From the NCBI GenBank assembly GCA_910579085.1, contig CAJTRU010000015.1:1-52119 (forward strand): 52,119 nucleotides of DNA, given 5' to 3'. The translations under genes and the position numbers were made by a program. Origin of the DNA: an uncultured Lachnospiraceae bacterium (GTDB taxonomy: Bacteria > Bacillota > Clostridia > Lachnospirales > Lachnospiraceae). Positions within the stretch are counted from its first letter, which is position 1, and each line of letters opens with the position of its first letter. Below the pieces are notes generated by a model, which did no database searches, had not been told where the DNA came from, and saw nothing but the letters and a program-made list of their open reading frames with translations. This document shows, one piece after another, positions 15,910 to 25,073 of the stretch.

Positions 15910-17754
15910 GTGAAAAAAGAAAACGGAACAGATACGGAGCTTCTGTTTGGCGAAACTATTTATGAGCCAGAAGAAACTTCCAGAAAGCCAGCACTAGCAA
16001 GGAAAAAGGTGGCTAGAAACCAGGAGAAAAAGATAACACCATTTAAGAAGCCATTTGCAAAGAAAAGCGGGACTGAAGATAAAAAGGTTAAAAATGGCCT
16101 GGGTAATGGTTTAAAAATTATACCACTTGGCGGTCTTGAGCAGATTGGAATGAATATAACAGCCTTTGAATATGAAGACACTATTATAGTGGTTGACTGC
16201 GGGCTTTCATTCCCTGAAGACGATATGCTTGGGATAGACCTTGTTATTCCAGATGTAAGCTATCTTAAAGAGAATATTGATAAAGTAAAAGCATTTGTTA
16301 TAACACATGGGCATGAAGACCATATAGGCGCACTTCCATATGTGCTTAAGGAGATTAATGTTCCAGTCTATGCTACAAAGCTTACTATGGGGCTTATTGA
16401 AAACAAACTTAAGGAGCATGTGCTTCCAAGGCCTGTTAAACGTAAAGTAGTTAAATACGGGCAGTCAGTCAATTTAGGATGTTTCCGTGTAGAGTTTATA
16501 AGAACGAACCACAGTATTTCTGATGCAGCGGCGCTTGCTATATTTACACCAGCAGGAATTGTTGTGCATACAGGTGATTTTAAAATTGATTATACACCTG
16601 TCAATGGTGAAACAATTGACTTACAGAGGTTTGGGGAGCTTGGTAAGAAAGGTGTGCTTGCGCTTATGTGCGACAGCACAAATGTTATGAAGCCAGGCTA
16701 TACAATGTCTGAAAAGACAGTAGGCAAGACATTTGATAATATATTTGCAGATAATGAAAAAAGCCGTATAATAGTAGCAACATTTGCTTCCAATGTTGAC
16801 CGTGTACAGCAGGTAATCAATTCTGCTGAAAGATTTGGGCGCAAGGTAGTAGTTGAAGGCAGGAGCATGGTAAATGTTATTAGCACTGCTACAGAGCTTG
16901 GGTATCTTAATGTACCTGAAAATATTATAATTGACATGGAAGAGATGAAGAATTACCCTTCTGAGAAACTTGTGCTTATTACAACAGGAAGCCAGGGCGA
17001 GGCTATGGCGGCACTTTCGAGGATGGCAGCAAATATACACAGGAAAGTGTTTATAGAGCCAGGGGATACAGTTATATTCAGTTCAAGGCCAATACCTGGC
17101 AATGAAAAATCAGTATCAAAGGTTATTAATGAACTTGCAGAAAAAGGGGCAAAGGTTATAGTACAGGATACACATGTGTCAGGCCATGCCTCACAAGAAG
17201 AGATTAAACTTATATATACACTTACAAAACCTAAATATGCAATACCTGTGCATGGTGAATACCAGCACCTTAAATACCATGCAGAGCTTGCACAGGAACT
17301 TGGAATACCAAAGGAAAATACAAAAATACTTTCTTCTGGTGATGTACTGGAGCTTACACAGGAACATGCTGCACTTGTTGGCAAAGTACAGGCACAGGGC
17401 ATTATGGTTGACGGGCTTGGTGTAGGTGATGTTGGTAATATTGTCTTACGTGACAGGCAGCATTTATCTGAGAACGGGCTGATTATAATAGTTCTTACCC
17501 TTGAAAAATATACAAACCAGCTTCTTGCAGGGCCTGACATTGTATCAAGGGGGTTTGTGTATGTGCGTGAGTCAGAGTATCTTATGGATGAGGCTAAAAA
17601 TATTGTATATGCTGCACTGGAAAGATGCCTTGACAATAATGTTTCGGACTGGACTAAGATTAAAACAGAGGTGAAGGACAGCCTTAGCGATTACCTCTGG
17701 AAGAAGATGAAGAGAAACCCTATGATACTTCCTATTATTATGGAAGTAGAATAA
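15910..17754 (+). CDS. Ribonuclease J
   Basis: A 614-aa metallo-beta-lactamase/beta-CASP ribonuclease acting as endonuclease and 5'-3' exonuclease in mRNA decay and rRNA maturation. The start is GTG 15910. A Lys-rich extension of ~60 residues precedes the catalytic domain, which begins KIIPLGGLEQIGMN. The zinc motif HGHEDHIGA is at ~133-141. HTGDFKID, then GSQGE and HVSGHAS mark the beta-CASP and later motifs. Length exceeds the usual ~555 aa because of the N-terminal extension. A TATAAT at ~15801 may belong to its own promoter. Confidence 0.95.
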   Translation: MKKENGTDTELLFGETIYEPEETSRKPALARKKVARNQEKKITPFKKPFAKKSGTEDKKVKNGLGNGLKIIPLGGLEQIGMNITAFEYEDTIIVVDCGLSFPEDDMLGIDLVIPDVSYLKENIDKVKAFVITHGHEDHIGALPYVLKEINVPVYATKLTMGLIENKLKEHVLPRPVKRKVVKYGQSVNLGCFRVEFIRTNHSISDAAALAIFTPAGIVVHTGDFKIDYTPVNGETIDLQRFGELGKKGVLALMCDSTNVMKPGYTMSEKTVGKTFDNIFADNEKSRIIVATFASNVDRVQQVINSAERFGRKVVVEGRSMVNVISTATELGYLNVPENIIIDMEEMKNYPSEKLVLITTGSQGEAMAALSRMAANIHRKVFIEPGDTVIFSSRPIPGNEKSVSKVINELAEKGAKVIVQDTHVSGHASQEEIKLIYTLTKPKYAIPVHGEYQHLKYHAELAQELGIPKENTKILSSGDVLELTQEHAALVGKVQAQGIMVDGLGVGDVGNIVLRDRQHLSENGLIIIVLTLEKYTNQLLAGPDIVSRGFVYVRESEYLMDEAKNIVYAALERCLDNNVSDWTKIKTEVKDSLSDYLWKKMKRNPMILPIIMEVE

Positions 17755-17784
17755 TTAAAAGATATTAAAGGAAGGGTGGTTTTA

Positions 17785-18123
17785 TTGCAGCCAGAAGAAG
17801 TAATGGAGAACCTTATCAGGGCTATAAAGGGGACAAGGGAGTATAACCAGTACCACAATCTTTTAGAGAGTGTCAAGGAACAGCCTGAATTATATAACAG
17901 GATAGGTGAATACCATAGAAGAAGCCTTGCAATGCAGATGTCGGAGAGTGAGAATTTTATCCACGAAAATAATAAACTGCAAAAAGAATATTATGATTTG
18001 CAGAATAATTCACTGTCAAATGAGTTTTTTTCTGCGGAGCACCAGTATTGTGTAATGATACGGAGCCTTCAGAACCAGTTTCTTGAAGGCATAAAGATTG
18101 AAACAGATTTCCTGGAGGTTTAA
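17785..18123 (+). CDS. YlbF/YmcA family protein
   Basis: A mostly helical 112-aa protein of the YlbF family (RAIKGTREYNQYHNLLESVK, later NNKLQKEYYDL). In Bacillus, YlbF, YmcA and YaaT form a complex that affects RNase Y and competence/biofilm control. Lying directly after ribonuclease J suggests an RNA-decay link. TTG 17785 with GGAAGG about 9 bases upstream is preferred over GTG 17776, which overlaps the site. Its stop lies one base before the next gene. Confidence 0.82.
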   Translation: MQPEEVMENLIRAIKGTREYNQYHNLLESVKEQPELYNRIGEYHRRSLAMQMSESENFIHENNKLQKEYYDLQNNSLSNEFFSAEHQYCVMIRSLQNQFLEGIKIETDFLEV

Positions 18124-18124
18124 C

Positions 18125-18514
18125 TTGAAAAATGTCCATAGTAGGAGATACCTGCTCCTTATGCTTAAAGGCAGCCTGTACCTTGTTATAAATTTACTGG
18201 TGGTAATATTAGTATTATATGGTACTTTTTATACTTGCCGCCAGGGCTATAACTTCTGTTATGGGATATTCGGGCCTGTGGTTGCAGAAGAAGCACCAGG
18301 CCAGGACAAAATATTTGAAGTAAGGGACGGGGATGGCATGCCTGATGTTGCCAGAAGGCTTGAAGAGGAAGGCATTATTACAGACAGGTATGCGTTTTAT
18401 ATACGTACAAGGCTTATGGATGCAGATAAAACTATATTAAAATCTGGGGTATATACATTAAATACAAGCATGGATTATGCTACAATTATAAACCAGGTTA
18501 CATTTAAGGAATAA
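18125..18514 (+). CDS. Short MltG/YceG-like membrane protein without catalytic domain
   Basis: The 129-aa protein starts at TTG 18125, with GGAGG at 18114-18118. One membrane helix (~15-38) is followed by an extracytoplasmic domain resembling the LysM-like N-terminal part of MltG (FEVRDGDGMPDVARRLEEEG, later LKSGVYTLN). Full MltG proteins are ~350 aa and carry a catalytic glutamate in a C-terminal domain absent here, so lytic activity is unlikely. The gene order (mltG-like, trmR, trhP) matches Bacillus yrrL-yrrM-yrrO, supporting the assignment. Confidence 0.7.
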   Translation: MKNVHSRRYLLLMLKGSLYLVINLLVVILVLYGTFYTCRQGYNFCYGIFGPVVAEEAPGQDKIFEVRDGDGMPDVARRLEEEGIITDRYAFYIRTRLMDADKTILKSGVYTLNTSMDYATIINQVTFKE

Positions 18515-18519
18515 ATTAT

Positions 18520-19215
18520 ATGGTTATTGATGAAAGACTTTCTGTATATATAAATTCACTGTTGTGGGATATACCAGAATACCTGTATGAAACAGAGAAA
18601 AAAGCACTTGAAGAGGAAGTACCTGTTATAAAGCGTTCTACGCAGACATTGCTTGCTTTTCTTCTAAGGATGGCAAAACCTGATGCTGTTCTTGAGATTG
18701 GCACAGCAATTGGTTTTTCTGCAATGCTTGCCAGTGAATATACAAGTCCTGGTACTATTATAGATACTATAGAAAAAGTGCCTGCAAGAATTAAAAGTGC
18801 AAAGGAAAATTTTAAGAAATTTAACAAAGAGGACAGGATAAACCTTATTGAAGGCGACGCAAATAAGGTTTTATGGCAGCTTGCAGCGCAGGAAAAGAAA
18901 TATGGTTTTGTATTTATGGATGCTGCAAAAGGGCAGTATATGAATTTTGCAGAGCCAGTTTATAAACTGCTGGCCACTGGCGGCCTTCTTGTAACTGACA
19001 ATGTGTTACAGGACGGGGATATTATACAATCACGCTATGCAGTAACAAGGCGTGACAGGACAATCCACAGCAGAATGAGGGAATATTTATATTATCTTTC
19101 ACATTCGGAAGAATGGGACACTATAATACTGCCTGTTGGTGATGGTGTGGCTGTTTCTGTTAAACAGGACAGTGGCAGTACAGGAAACAGCAAAGGGCAG
19201 CAGAATGGAGACTGA
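18520..19215 (+). CDS. trmR: tRNA 5-hydroxyuridine O-methyltransferase TrmR (YrrM-like)
   Basis: A 231-aa class I SAM-dependent O-methyltransferase of the catechol-OMT type, with the SAM-binding loop VLEIGTAIGFSAMLA, the metal/substrate motif FMDAAKGQY and GGLLVTDNVL. In Bacillus the homologue beside the U32 gene makes 5-methoxyuridine at tRNA position 34 from 5-hydroxyuridine. The gene is followed 2 bases later by the U32 protein that makes ho5U, so this specific role is well supported by context. The C-terminus has a Ser/Gly/Gln-rich tail. Confidence 0.88.
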   Translation: MVIDERLSVYINSLLWDIPEYLYETEKKALEEEVPVIKRSTQTLLAFLLRMAKPDAVLEIGTAIGFSAMLASEYTSPGTIIDTIEKVPARIKSAKENFKKFNKEDRINLIEGDANKVLWQLAAQEKKYGFVFMDAAKGQYMNFAEPVYKLLATGGLLVTDNVLQDGDIIQSRYAVTRRDRTIHSRMREYLYYLSHSEEWDTIILPVGDGVAVSVKQDSGSTGNSKGQQNGD

Positions 19216-19217
19216 TT

Positions 19218-20453
19218 ATGTTGGCAAATGGGAAACCAGAGCTTTTAGTACCTGCAAGCAGCCTTGAAGTGTTAAAGGTTGCTGTTGCGTATGGTGCTGA
19301 TGCAGTATATATAGGCGGTGAAATGTACGGGCTGCGTGCAAAGGCAAAGAATTTTTCAAAAGAGGATATGGAAGAAGGTATACGTTATGCACACCAGCAT
19401 GGCAAAAGGGTCTTTGTAACAGCTAATATAACGGCGCATAACAAAGATTTGGAAGGGGTGCGCCATTATTTTTATGAATTAAAGGAAATGAAGCCAGATG
19501 CACTGATTATTTCTGACCCTGGTGTATTTGCCATTGCAAAGCAGGTGTGCCCTGGAATAGAAATCCATATAAGCACACAGGCAAATAATGTTAATTATAT
19601 GACATACCTTTTCTGGCAGCAGCAGGGTGCAAAAAGGGTTGTGTCTGCAAGGGAGCTTTCTTTGGATGAAATAAAAGAAATAAGGGAAAATATCCCTGGC
19701 AGTCTTGAGATAGAAACATTTGTACATGGCGCAATGTGCATATCTTATTCAGGAAGGTGTCTTTTAAGTAATTATTTTACGGGCAGGGACGCAAACCTTG
19801 GGGCATGTACACATCCATGCCGCTGGAAATACTATATAATGGAAGAAAACCGTCCAGGGGAATACCTTCCTGTAGAAGAGAATGAGAGAGGCACGTATAT
19901 CTTTAATTCAAAAGATTTATGCATGATAGAGCATATACCAGACCTTGTGGAAGCGGGTGTGGACAGCTTTAAAATAGAAGGAAGGATGAAAACAGCACTT
20001 TATGTGGCAGATGTAGCAAGGACTTACAGGCAGGCGGTAGACGATTATTTCCAGTCGCCAGAACTTTATAAGTCACGCCTGGGTTATTATATGCAGGAAA
20101 TTTCCAAATGCACATACAGGCAGTTTACAACAGGGTTTTTCTATGGCGCAGCGTCACATGATGCGCAGATTTATGATAATAACACATATGTACAGGGTTA
20201 TACATACCTTGGCATATCAGGAAAAACAACAAGTGACGGTTACACACCGCTTATACAGAAGAATAAGTTCTGTATTGGTGATACTGTCGAGATTATGAAG
20301 CCGTCTGGGGAAGATATTACAGCCTGTGTAAAGGATATGCGCGACAGTAATGGTACACATATAGAAAGCTGCCCGCATCCAGGACAGGAAATAGAGGTGC
20401 TTTTTGACGGGAAAACAGATGAAATGGATATAATACGCATAAAAGCAGATTAA
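19218..20453 (+). CDS. trhP: U32 family tRNA 5-hydroxyuridine synthase TrhP
   Basis: The 411-aa protein has the U32 pattern PELLVPASSLEVLKVAVAYG, GADAVYIGG and EIHISTQANN. The conserved cysteine-rich region (FVHGAMCISYSGRCLLS, then GACTHPCRWKY) is thought to hold an Fe-S cluster. TrhP makes ho5U at wobble position 34 using prephenate, and TrmR then methylates it. Bacillus has two adjacent copies; only one is here. Older annotations call it a peptidase or collagenase. Confidence 0.93.
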   Translation: MLANGKPELLVPASSLEVLKVAVAYGADAVYIGGEMYGLRAKAKNFSKEDMEEGIRYAHQHGKRVFVTANITAHNKDLEGVRHYFYELKEMKPDALIISDPGVFAIAKQVCPGIEIHISTQANNVNYMTYLFWQQQGAKRVVSARELSLDEIKEIRENIPGSLEIETFVHGAMCISYSGRCLLSNYFTGRDANLGACTHPCRWKYYIMEENRPGEYLPVEENERGTYIFNSKDLCMIEHIPDLVEAGVDSFKIEGRMKTALYVADVARTYRQAVDDYFQSPELYKSRLGYYMQEISKCTYRQFTTGFFYGAASHDAQIYDNNTYVQGYTYLGISGKTTSDGYTPLIQKNKFCIGDTVEIMKPSGEDITACVKDMRDSNGTHIESCPHPGQEIEVLFDGKTDEMDIIRIKAD

Positions 20454-20473
20454 ATAATTATGGGGGAAAGCAA

Positions 20474-21931
20474 ATGACTGTACAGGAGAAGTATTTAAAA
20501 ATTGTTGATGAAGTAATTGAAAAAGGGCCATATAAACCTGAATGGGTTTCGCTGTCTGGCTATGAAACACCAAAGTGGTTTAAAGATGCAAAGTTTGGCA
20601 TATTTATACACTGGGGAGTTTTTAGTGTACCAGCATTTAATAATGAATGGTATCCAAGAAACATGTATATACAGGATATGGAAGAGTGGCAGCACCACCG
20701 TGATACGTATGGTGAACATACAAAGTTTGGTTACAAAGACTTTATACCAATGTTTACAGCGGATAAATTTAACCCGGAAGAATGGGTAAAGTTATTTAAA
20801 AATGCAGGGGCAAAGTACATAGTGCCTGTGGCAGAACACCACGACGGTTTCCAGATGTATGACAGTGAGATAAGTGAGTGGACAAGTGTAAAAATGGCTA
20901 TGAAACGTGATGTACTTGGTGAACTGAAAGAAGCCATTGAGAAAGAAGGGCTTGTATTCTGTGAGTCAAACCACCGCATAGAACATGCGTTCTTCATGGG
21001 GCATGGCCGTGAATTTGAAAGTGATGTAAACCAGCCAATGGAACTTGGTGACCTTTACTGGCCTGCTATGCCAGAGCCTGAAAACCAGGATTTATACAGT
21101 CCTGACCCTCCAACAGAGTTTTTAGAAGACTGGCTTGCCAGAAACTGTGAAATTGTTGAGAAATACAGGCCTTCAATGGTGTATTTTGACTGGTGGATAC
21201 AGCATAAATCTGTAAAACCTTATCTTAAGAAGTTCGCTGCTTATTATTATAACAGGGCAGCAGAGTGGGGAATACCAGCAGCTATATCATACAAACATGA
21301 TGCAATGATGACAGGAACAGGCATACTGGATATTGAAAGAGGACACTTTGCTAATGCCAAGCCGTTTTACTGGCAGTCAGATACTTCAATGGCATTTAAT
21401 TCATGGTGTTATACAGAGCAGAACCGTTTTAAAGAGGCAAAGCATATTATACAGGATATTGTGGATATTACAAGCAAAAATGGATGCCTGCTTTTAAACG
21501 TAGGGCCAAAATCTGATGGAACAATATGTGATGAAGAAGTAAAAATACTAAATCAGATTGGTGAATGGATGGCTGTAAACGGAGAAGCCATATATGGCAC
21601 ACATCCTTGGAGAGTACAGGAAGAAGGGGAAACAGAGGCTGTAGAAGGCATGTTCTCTGAAGAAAAACGCAGTGAGTATAAATCTTCAGATATAAGGTTT
21701 ACATGCAAAGCAGACTGTATATATATAATACCTATGCAGCAGCATGGTGAAGATATAATAGTAAACAATATGGGTGAAAACAGCAAGGATTTTCATGGCA
21801 TTATTTCAGAATTTACAGTGCTTGGATATAACGAAAAACCAGAGTTTACAAGGGATGCAGACAAAATGACAATACACGCGCCATTCGTAGACAGTGACAA
21901 GCCAGTTGTTTACCGCCTGAAACTTATGTAA
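20474..21931 (+). CDS. Alpha-L-fucosidase, glycoside hydrolase family 29
   Basis: The 485-aa protein has GH29 motifs. KFGIFIHWGVFSVPAFNNEW (~39-58) and PVAEHHDGFQMY (~117-128) shape the pocket. MVYFDWW (~236-242) contains the Asp nucleophile, and LLLNVGPKSDG (~338-348) marks the end of the barrel. A short C-terminal beta domain follows. There is no signal peptide, so it is cytosolic and probably acts on imported fuco-oligosaccharides. Its gene starts 20 bases after trhP with GGGGGAAAG upstream, apparently attached to a housekeeping operon. No transporter is adjacent. Confidence 0.95.
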   Translation: MTVQEKYLKIVDEVIEKGPYKPEWVSLSGYETPKWFKDAKFGIFIHWGVFSVPAFNNEWYPRNMYIQDMEEWQHHRDTYGEHTKFGYKDFIPMFTADKFNPEEWVKLFKNAGAKYIVPVAEHHDGFQMYDSEISEWTSVKMAMKRDVLGELKEAIEKEGLVFCESNHRIEHAFFMGHGREFESDVNQPMELGDLYWPAMPEPENQDLYSPDPPTEFLEDWLARNCEIVEKYRPSMVYFDWWIQHKSVKPYLKKFAAYYYNRAAEWGIPAAISYKHDAMMTGTGILDIERGHFANAKPFYWQSDTSMAFNSWCYTEQNRFKEAKHIIQDIVDITSKNGCLLLNVGPKSDGTICDEEVKILNQIGEWMAVNGEAIYGTHPWRVQEEGETEAVEGMFSEEKRSEYKSSDIRFTCKADCIYIIPMQQHGEDIIVNNMGENSKDFHGIISEFTVLGYNEKPEFTRDADKMTIHAPFVDSDKPVVYRLKLM

Positions 21932-22035
21932 TATGTAAATAAAAGCATATACCATAATAAAAACAGTTTTATGAAGAGCAGGATTATAATAAAAATATAA
22001 ATAATAAGAATATAAGTAACATATATAAAGTAAAA

Positions 22036-22065
22036 AAACAGGGACTGTATAAACAGTCCCTGTTT
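22036..22065. terminator. Terminator between the fucosidase and cold-shock genes
   Basis: AAACAGGGACTGT (22036-22048) pairs perfectly with ACAGTCCCTGTTT (22053-22065) around a 4-base loop. An A run on the left suits termination on the minus strand, and a short T run on the right suits the plus strand. Confidence 0.85.
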
Positions 22066-22181
22066 CGTTATAACCCTGTCTGAAAATCAAAAAACTTTTA
22101 AAATAAATCTCTTTATATAAAAATTAAGATGAATCCACGCATTGATTATAACACGCAAAGTAAAACTGGAGTAATTATTAA

Positions 22182-22382
22182 TTAGCCAACTTTTACTACG
22201 TTTGAAGCCTGTGGCCCTTTCTCTCCGTTTACAACATCGAACTCAACAGCTTCACCTTCGTCGAGGACTTTGAAACCATCCATCTGAAGTGCTGAAAAAT
22301 GTACAAATACATCTTTGCCTGTTTCATCTGAAATAAATCCAAATCCCTTTTTTGCGTTAAACCACTTAACTGTACCTCTCAT
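22182..22382 (-). CDS. Cold-shock domain protein (CspA/CspC family)
   Basis: The 66-aa single cold-shock domain starts MRGTVKWFNAKKGFGFI. RNP1 is KGFGFI (12-17) and RNP2 is VFVHF (25-29). It binds single-stranded RNA/DNA and melts mRNA structure. AGGAGG precedes ATG 22382. A sigma-A promoter lies ~70 bases upstream, giving a medium-length leader such as cold-shock genes often have. The terminator at 22036 is a likely end. Confidence 0.97.
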   Translation of the reverse strand: MRGTVKWFNAKKGFGFISDETGKDVFVHFSALQMDGFKVLDEGEAVEFDVVNGEKGPQASNVVKVG

Positions 22383-22450
22383 TATAATGCCTCCTAAAAC
22401 TGAAAAAATATTAAAACGCTTTGTCCATGTACAAAGCTTACAACATATCT

Positions 22451-22479
22451 AATCTATCATATATTTAGGGAAGTGTCAA
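22451..22479 (-). promoter_or_regulatory. Promoter of the cold-shock gene
   Basis: On the minus strand TTGACA (22479-22474) and TAGATT (22456-22451) are 17 bases apart, about 70 bases before the start codon. Confidence 0.75.
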
Positions 22480-22527
22480 TCAAAAAATCACGTCCGCTTC
22501 ATAAATTTACACATATTTTTAGTATTA

Positions 22528-22556
22528 TTGACACTATATATTGCACCGTTTATAAT
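22528..22556 (+). promoter_or_regulatory. Consensus promoter of the two-component operon
   Basis: TTGACA (22528-22533) and TATAAT (22551-22556) are 17 bases apart, a perfect sigma-A match. It lies ~80 bases before the response-regulator start and is divergent from the cold-shock promoter. Confidence 0.85.
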
Positions 22557-22637
22557 AAATACAAGAAGTGTGGAAATATGCAAAACCAGCATTTTCATCA
22601 CTATTTGTGCCACCTGAAGGCGGCATGGGAGGCTATT

Positions 22638-23300
22638 ATGAAGAGAATTTTAATTATTGAGGATGATGAAAAGCTTAGTAATGGCATAAGGCTTGCATTC
22701 CGTAGTGAATATTCCTGTTCGCAGGCTTACTCTTTGCAGGATGCAAGGGACGGTTTTGATGTGAGGCAGTTTGACCTGGTTCTGCTGGATGTTAATTTCA
22801 AGGATGGCAATGGTATGGATTACCTTGCAGAAATCAGGAGGGAAAGTAATGTACCAGTGATTATGCTTACAGCAAATAATATGGAAATGGATATTGTTAC
22901 AGGTCTTGAACAAGGGGCAAATGATTATATTACAAAACCATTCAGCCTTATGGTGCTGCGTGCAAGGGTAAATGTGCAGCTAAGGGAGGATGGGCATAAT
23001 ACAGATATTTTCAGGGATGGGGATTTTTATTTTGATTTTTATAAAATGGAGTTTTTATATAAAGGTCAGGTTTTAGATTTAAGCAGGACAGAGCAGAGGC
23101 TTTTACATTGTCTTATTGTTAATAAAGGACGGGTTGCTAGCAGAAGCCAGCTTATTGATGAGGTATGGCAGGGAGAGTCTGAGTTTGTAGAGGAACATGC
23201 ACTGACTGTTGCAATTAACCGTCTTAGGAAAAAGCTTGGTGTTGATAAAGACCAGCCAGAATATATTAAGACTGTATATGGAGCTGGTTACATATGGTAA
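22638..23300 (+). CDS. OmpR-family response regulator
   Basis: The 220-aa protein starts at ATG 22638 after GGGAGG. The upstream in-frame extension to 22473 would cross the promoter. The receiver domain has the acidic pair IIEDDEK (residues 6-12), phospho-acceptor Asp in VLLDVNF (~51) and ITKPFS (~101). A winged-helix DNA-binding domain covers ~125-220 (SRTEQRLLHCLIVNKGRVAS, TVYGAGYIW). Paired with the overlapping kinase gene, it probably controls the ABC exporter downstream, as BceR/VanR-type regulators do. Confidence 0.95.
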   Translation: MKRILIIEDDEKLSNGIRLAFRSEYSCSQAYSLQDARDGFDVRQFDLVLLDVNFKDGNGMDYLAEIRRESNVPVIMLTANNMEMDIVTGLEQGANDYITKPFSLMVLRARVNVQLREDGHNTDIFRDGDFYFDFYKMEFLYKGQVLDLSRTEQRLLHCLIVNKGRVASRSQLIDEVWQGESEFVEEHALTVAINRLRKKLGVDKDQPEYIKTVYGAGYIW

Positions 23301-24214
23301 GTATTATTCTATGTTTTGCCTGTATTGGGATTATAGTGTATTTTGTAAAAAGGGAAAGAAAAATGGCAAACCGTATGCAGGATATGCTTGACAAAGCTGT
23401 ACTGGGAGTATTTGAGGATAAACACCTGGATGAGTCAAAGCTTTCCTTGCTTGAAAATACAATGTGGCGTTATATTTGTGATAACAGGCTGGTTTATATG
23501 GAACTTTCAGATGAAAAAGAACAGATGCAAAAACTTGTGTCAGATATTTCCCACCAGGCAGTTACACCCGTTTCTAATATTATATTGTATTCACAGCTTC
23601 TTGAAGAGGAACTTCTTTCAATTGAAAGGCCAGATATTAAAGAGGCAGTGGAAAGTGTACATGCTATTATGGAACAGGCAGGCAAAATGGATTTTTTCCT
23701 GCAAATGCTTGTAAAGCTGTCTCGGCTGGAGAACGGAATTATTTCCGTAAAGCCTGTTAAGCAGAGTATTAGCAGTGTTTTGCAGGCTTTAGGGCAGCAG
23801 TACAAGTTAAAGGCAAAACAGAAAAATATAGAATTCCAGGTGGAAAATTCAGAAGAAACCGCTGTATTTGACAGGAAGTGGACAATTGAAGCGGCTGCTA
23901 ATATTGTGGACAATGCGGTTAAATACACGCCAGAAGGAGGAACTGTACATGTAAGTGTTATACCATACAGCATGTTTATAAGGCTTGATGTGTCAGACAG
24001 CGGCATAGGCATTAAAGAAGCAGAACAAGGGGAAATTTTCACAAGATTTTACCGTTCTGGTGTGGTACATGGGGAACAGGGTGCAGGCATAGGGCTTTAT
24101 ATTGCAAGGGAAGTAATGAGGGCGCAGGACGGTTATATTAAAGTTATATCAGAAGAAGGAAAAGGCAGTACATTTTCCCTTTTTTTCTTAAAACATGAAT
24201 TGTCACATAAGTGA
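23294..24214 (+). CDS. Sensor histidine kinase with minimal membrane anchor
   Basis: A 306-aa kinase whose gene overlaps the regulator's stop by 7 bases. It has one N-terminal helix (residues 1-20) and no extracytoplasmic sensor domain. The phospho-accepting His87 is in SDISHQAVTPVSN. The ATPase motifs are NIVDNAVKYTP (N box), DSGIGI (G1) and GAGIGLYIA (G2). Such kinases typically depend on the partner ABC transporter to sense peptide antibiotics, as in BceS; the downstream exporter fits, but the ligand is unknown. Confidence 0.94.
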   Translation: MVSIILCFACIGIIVYFVKRERKMANRMQDMLDKAVLGVFEDKHLDESKLSLLENTMWRYICDNRLVYMELSDEKEQMQKLVSDISHQAVTPVSNIILYSQLLEEELLSIERPDIKEAVESVHAIMEQAGKMDFFLQMLVKLSRLENGIISVKPVKQSISSVLQALGQQYKLKAKQKNIEFQVENSEETAVFDRKWTIEAAANIVDNAVKYTPEGGTVHVSVIPYSMFIRLDVSDSGIGIKEAEQGEIFTRFYRSGVVHGEQGAGIGLYIAREVMRAQDGYIKVISEEGKGSTFSLFFLKHELSHK

Positions 24215-24255
24215 TATATTCTGGAGACCAGTATGGTATATTTATATGGTATAGT

Positions 24256-24300
24256 CTGTATAACAGGTTGAAGATGCCAGCTTGTTATACAGGCTGTTTT
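24256..24300 (+). terminator. Hairpin between kinase and ABC transporter genes
   Basis: CTGTATAACA (24256-24265) pairs perfectly with TGTTATACAG (24283-24292), followed by GCTGTTTTTAG. The imperfect T run suggests partial termination. It could set a lower or separate level for the transporter genes. Confidence 0.55.
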
Positions 24301-24379
24301 TAGGTTGGAAAGTTCTGGTATATATGTATTTGCTGGCGTTATATAACAGATATTTGTACTGGCTGCATGGAGGGCTAAA

Positions 24380-25042
24380 ATGGTAATATTGGAAACTAAA
24401 AATTTAACAAAAGTATATGGAAAAGGTGATACACAGGTTAATGCACTAAATGGTATTAGTTTAACTGTACAGCGGGGTGAATTTGTTGCAGTTGTTGGAA
24501 CATCAGGAAGTGGCAAGTCAACATTTTTAAATATGGCAGGCGGGCTTGACGTGCCTACAAGCGGAGAGGTTATTGTGGATGGGAAAAGGCTGGATAAATT
24601 GTCTGAAAAGGAACTTGCAGTATTCAGGCGGCGTAAAACAGGTTTTATTTTCCAGCAATATAACCTTATTCCAATGTTAAATGTGTATGAAAATATTATA
24701 CTGCCATTAAAGCTGGATGGAAGAAAGGCTGATAATTCATATGTGGAAAGTATTACAGAAGCACTGGATTTAAATAGCAGGTTAAAAAGCTTTCCAAGCC
24801 AGCTTTCAGGAGGACAGCAGCAGAGGGTTGCAATTGCAAGGGCAATTGTTACAAAGCCTGCGGTTGTGCTTGCAGATGAGCCAACAGGAAATCTTGACTC
24901 TGGAACAAGCCAGGATGTGCTTGGGCTTTTAAAACTTACAAGCACAAAGTTCCACCAGACAATTATTATGATTACACATAATGAAGAAATTGCGCAGCTT
25001 GCAGGAAGGATTATAAGAATAGAGGATGGACGGATTGTATAA
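24380..25042 (+). CDS. ABC transporter ATP-binding protein (MacB/LolD/BceA type)
   Basis: A 220-aa ATPase with Walker A at residues 40-48 (GTSGSGKST), signature LSGGQQQRVAIARA, Walker B VVLADEPTGNLDS and the switch ITHNEE. LolD/MacB-type ATPases pair with FtsX-fold permeases; the next gene is one. GGAGGGCTAAAATG provides the ribosome binding site. It is probably induced through the upstream two-component system, although a hairpin and 165 bases separate them. Confidence 0.96.
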   Translation: MVILETKNLTKVYGKGDTQVNALNGISLTVQRGEFVAVVGTSGSGKSTFLNMAGGLDVPTSGEVIVDGKRLDKLSEKELAVFRRRKTGFIFQQYNLIPMLNVYENIILPLKLDGRKADNSYVESITEALDLNSRLKSFPSQLSGGQQQRVAIARAIVTKPAVVLADEPTGNLDSGTSQDVLGLLKLTSTKFHQTIIMITHNEEIAQLAGRIIRIEDGRIV

Positions 25043-25073
25043 AATTGCAGCCAGGAAAAGGAGGGGCATAATA

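Noticed and set aside
16953..17636. Minus-strand open frame of 227 codons opposite ribonuclease J
   Set aside because: Cys/Ser-rich composition without motifs and fully inside a clearly real gene.
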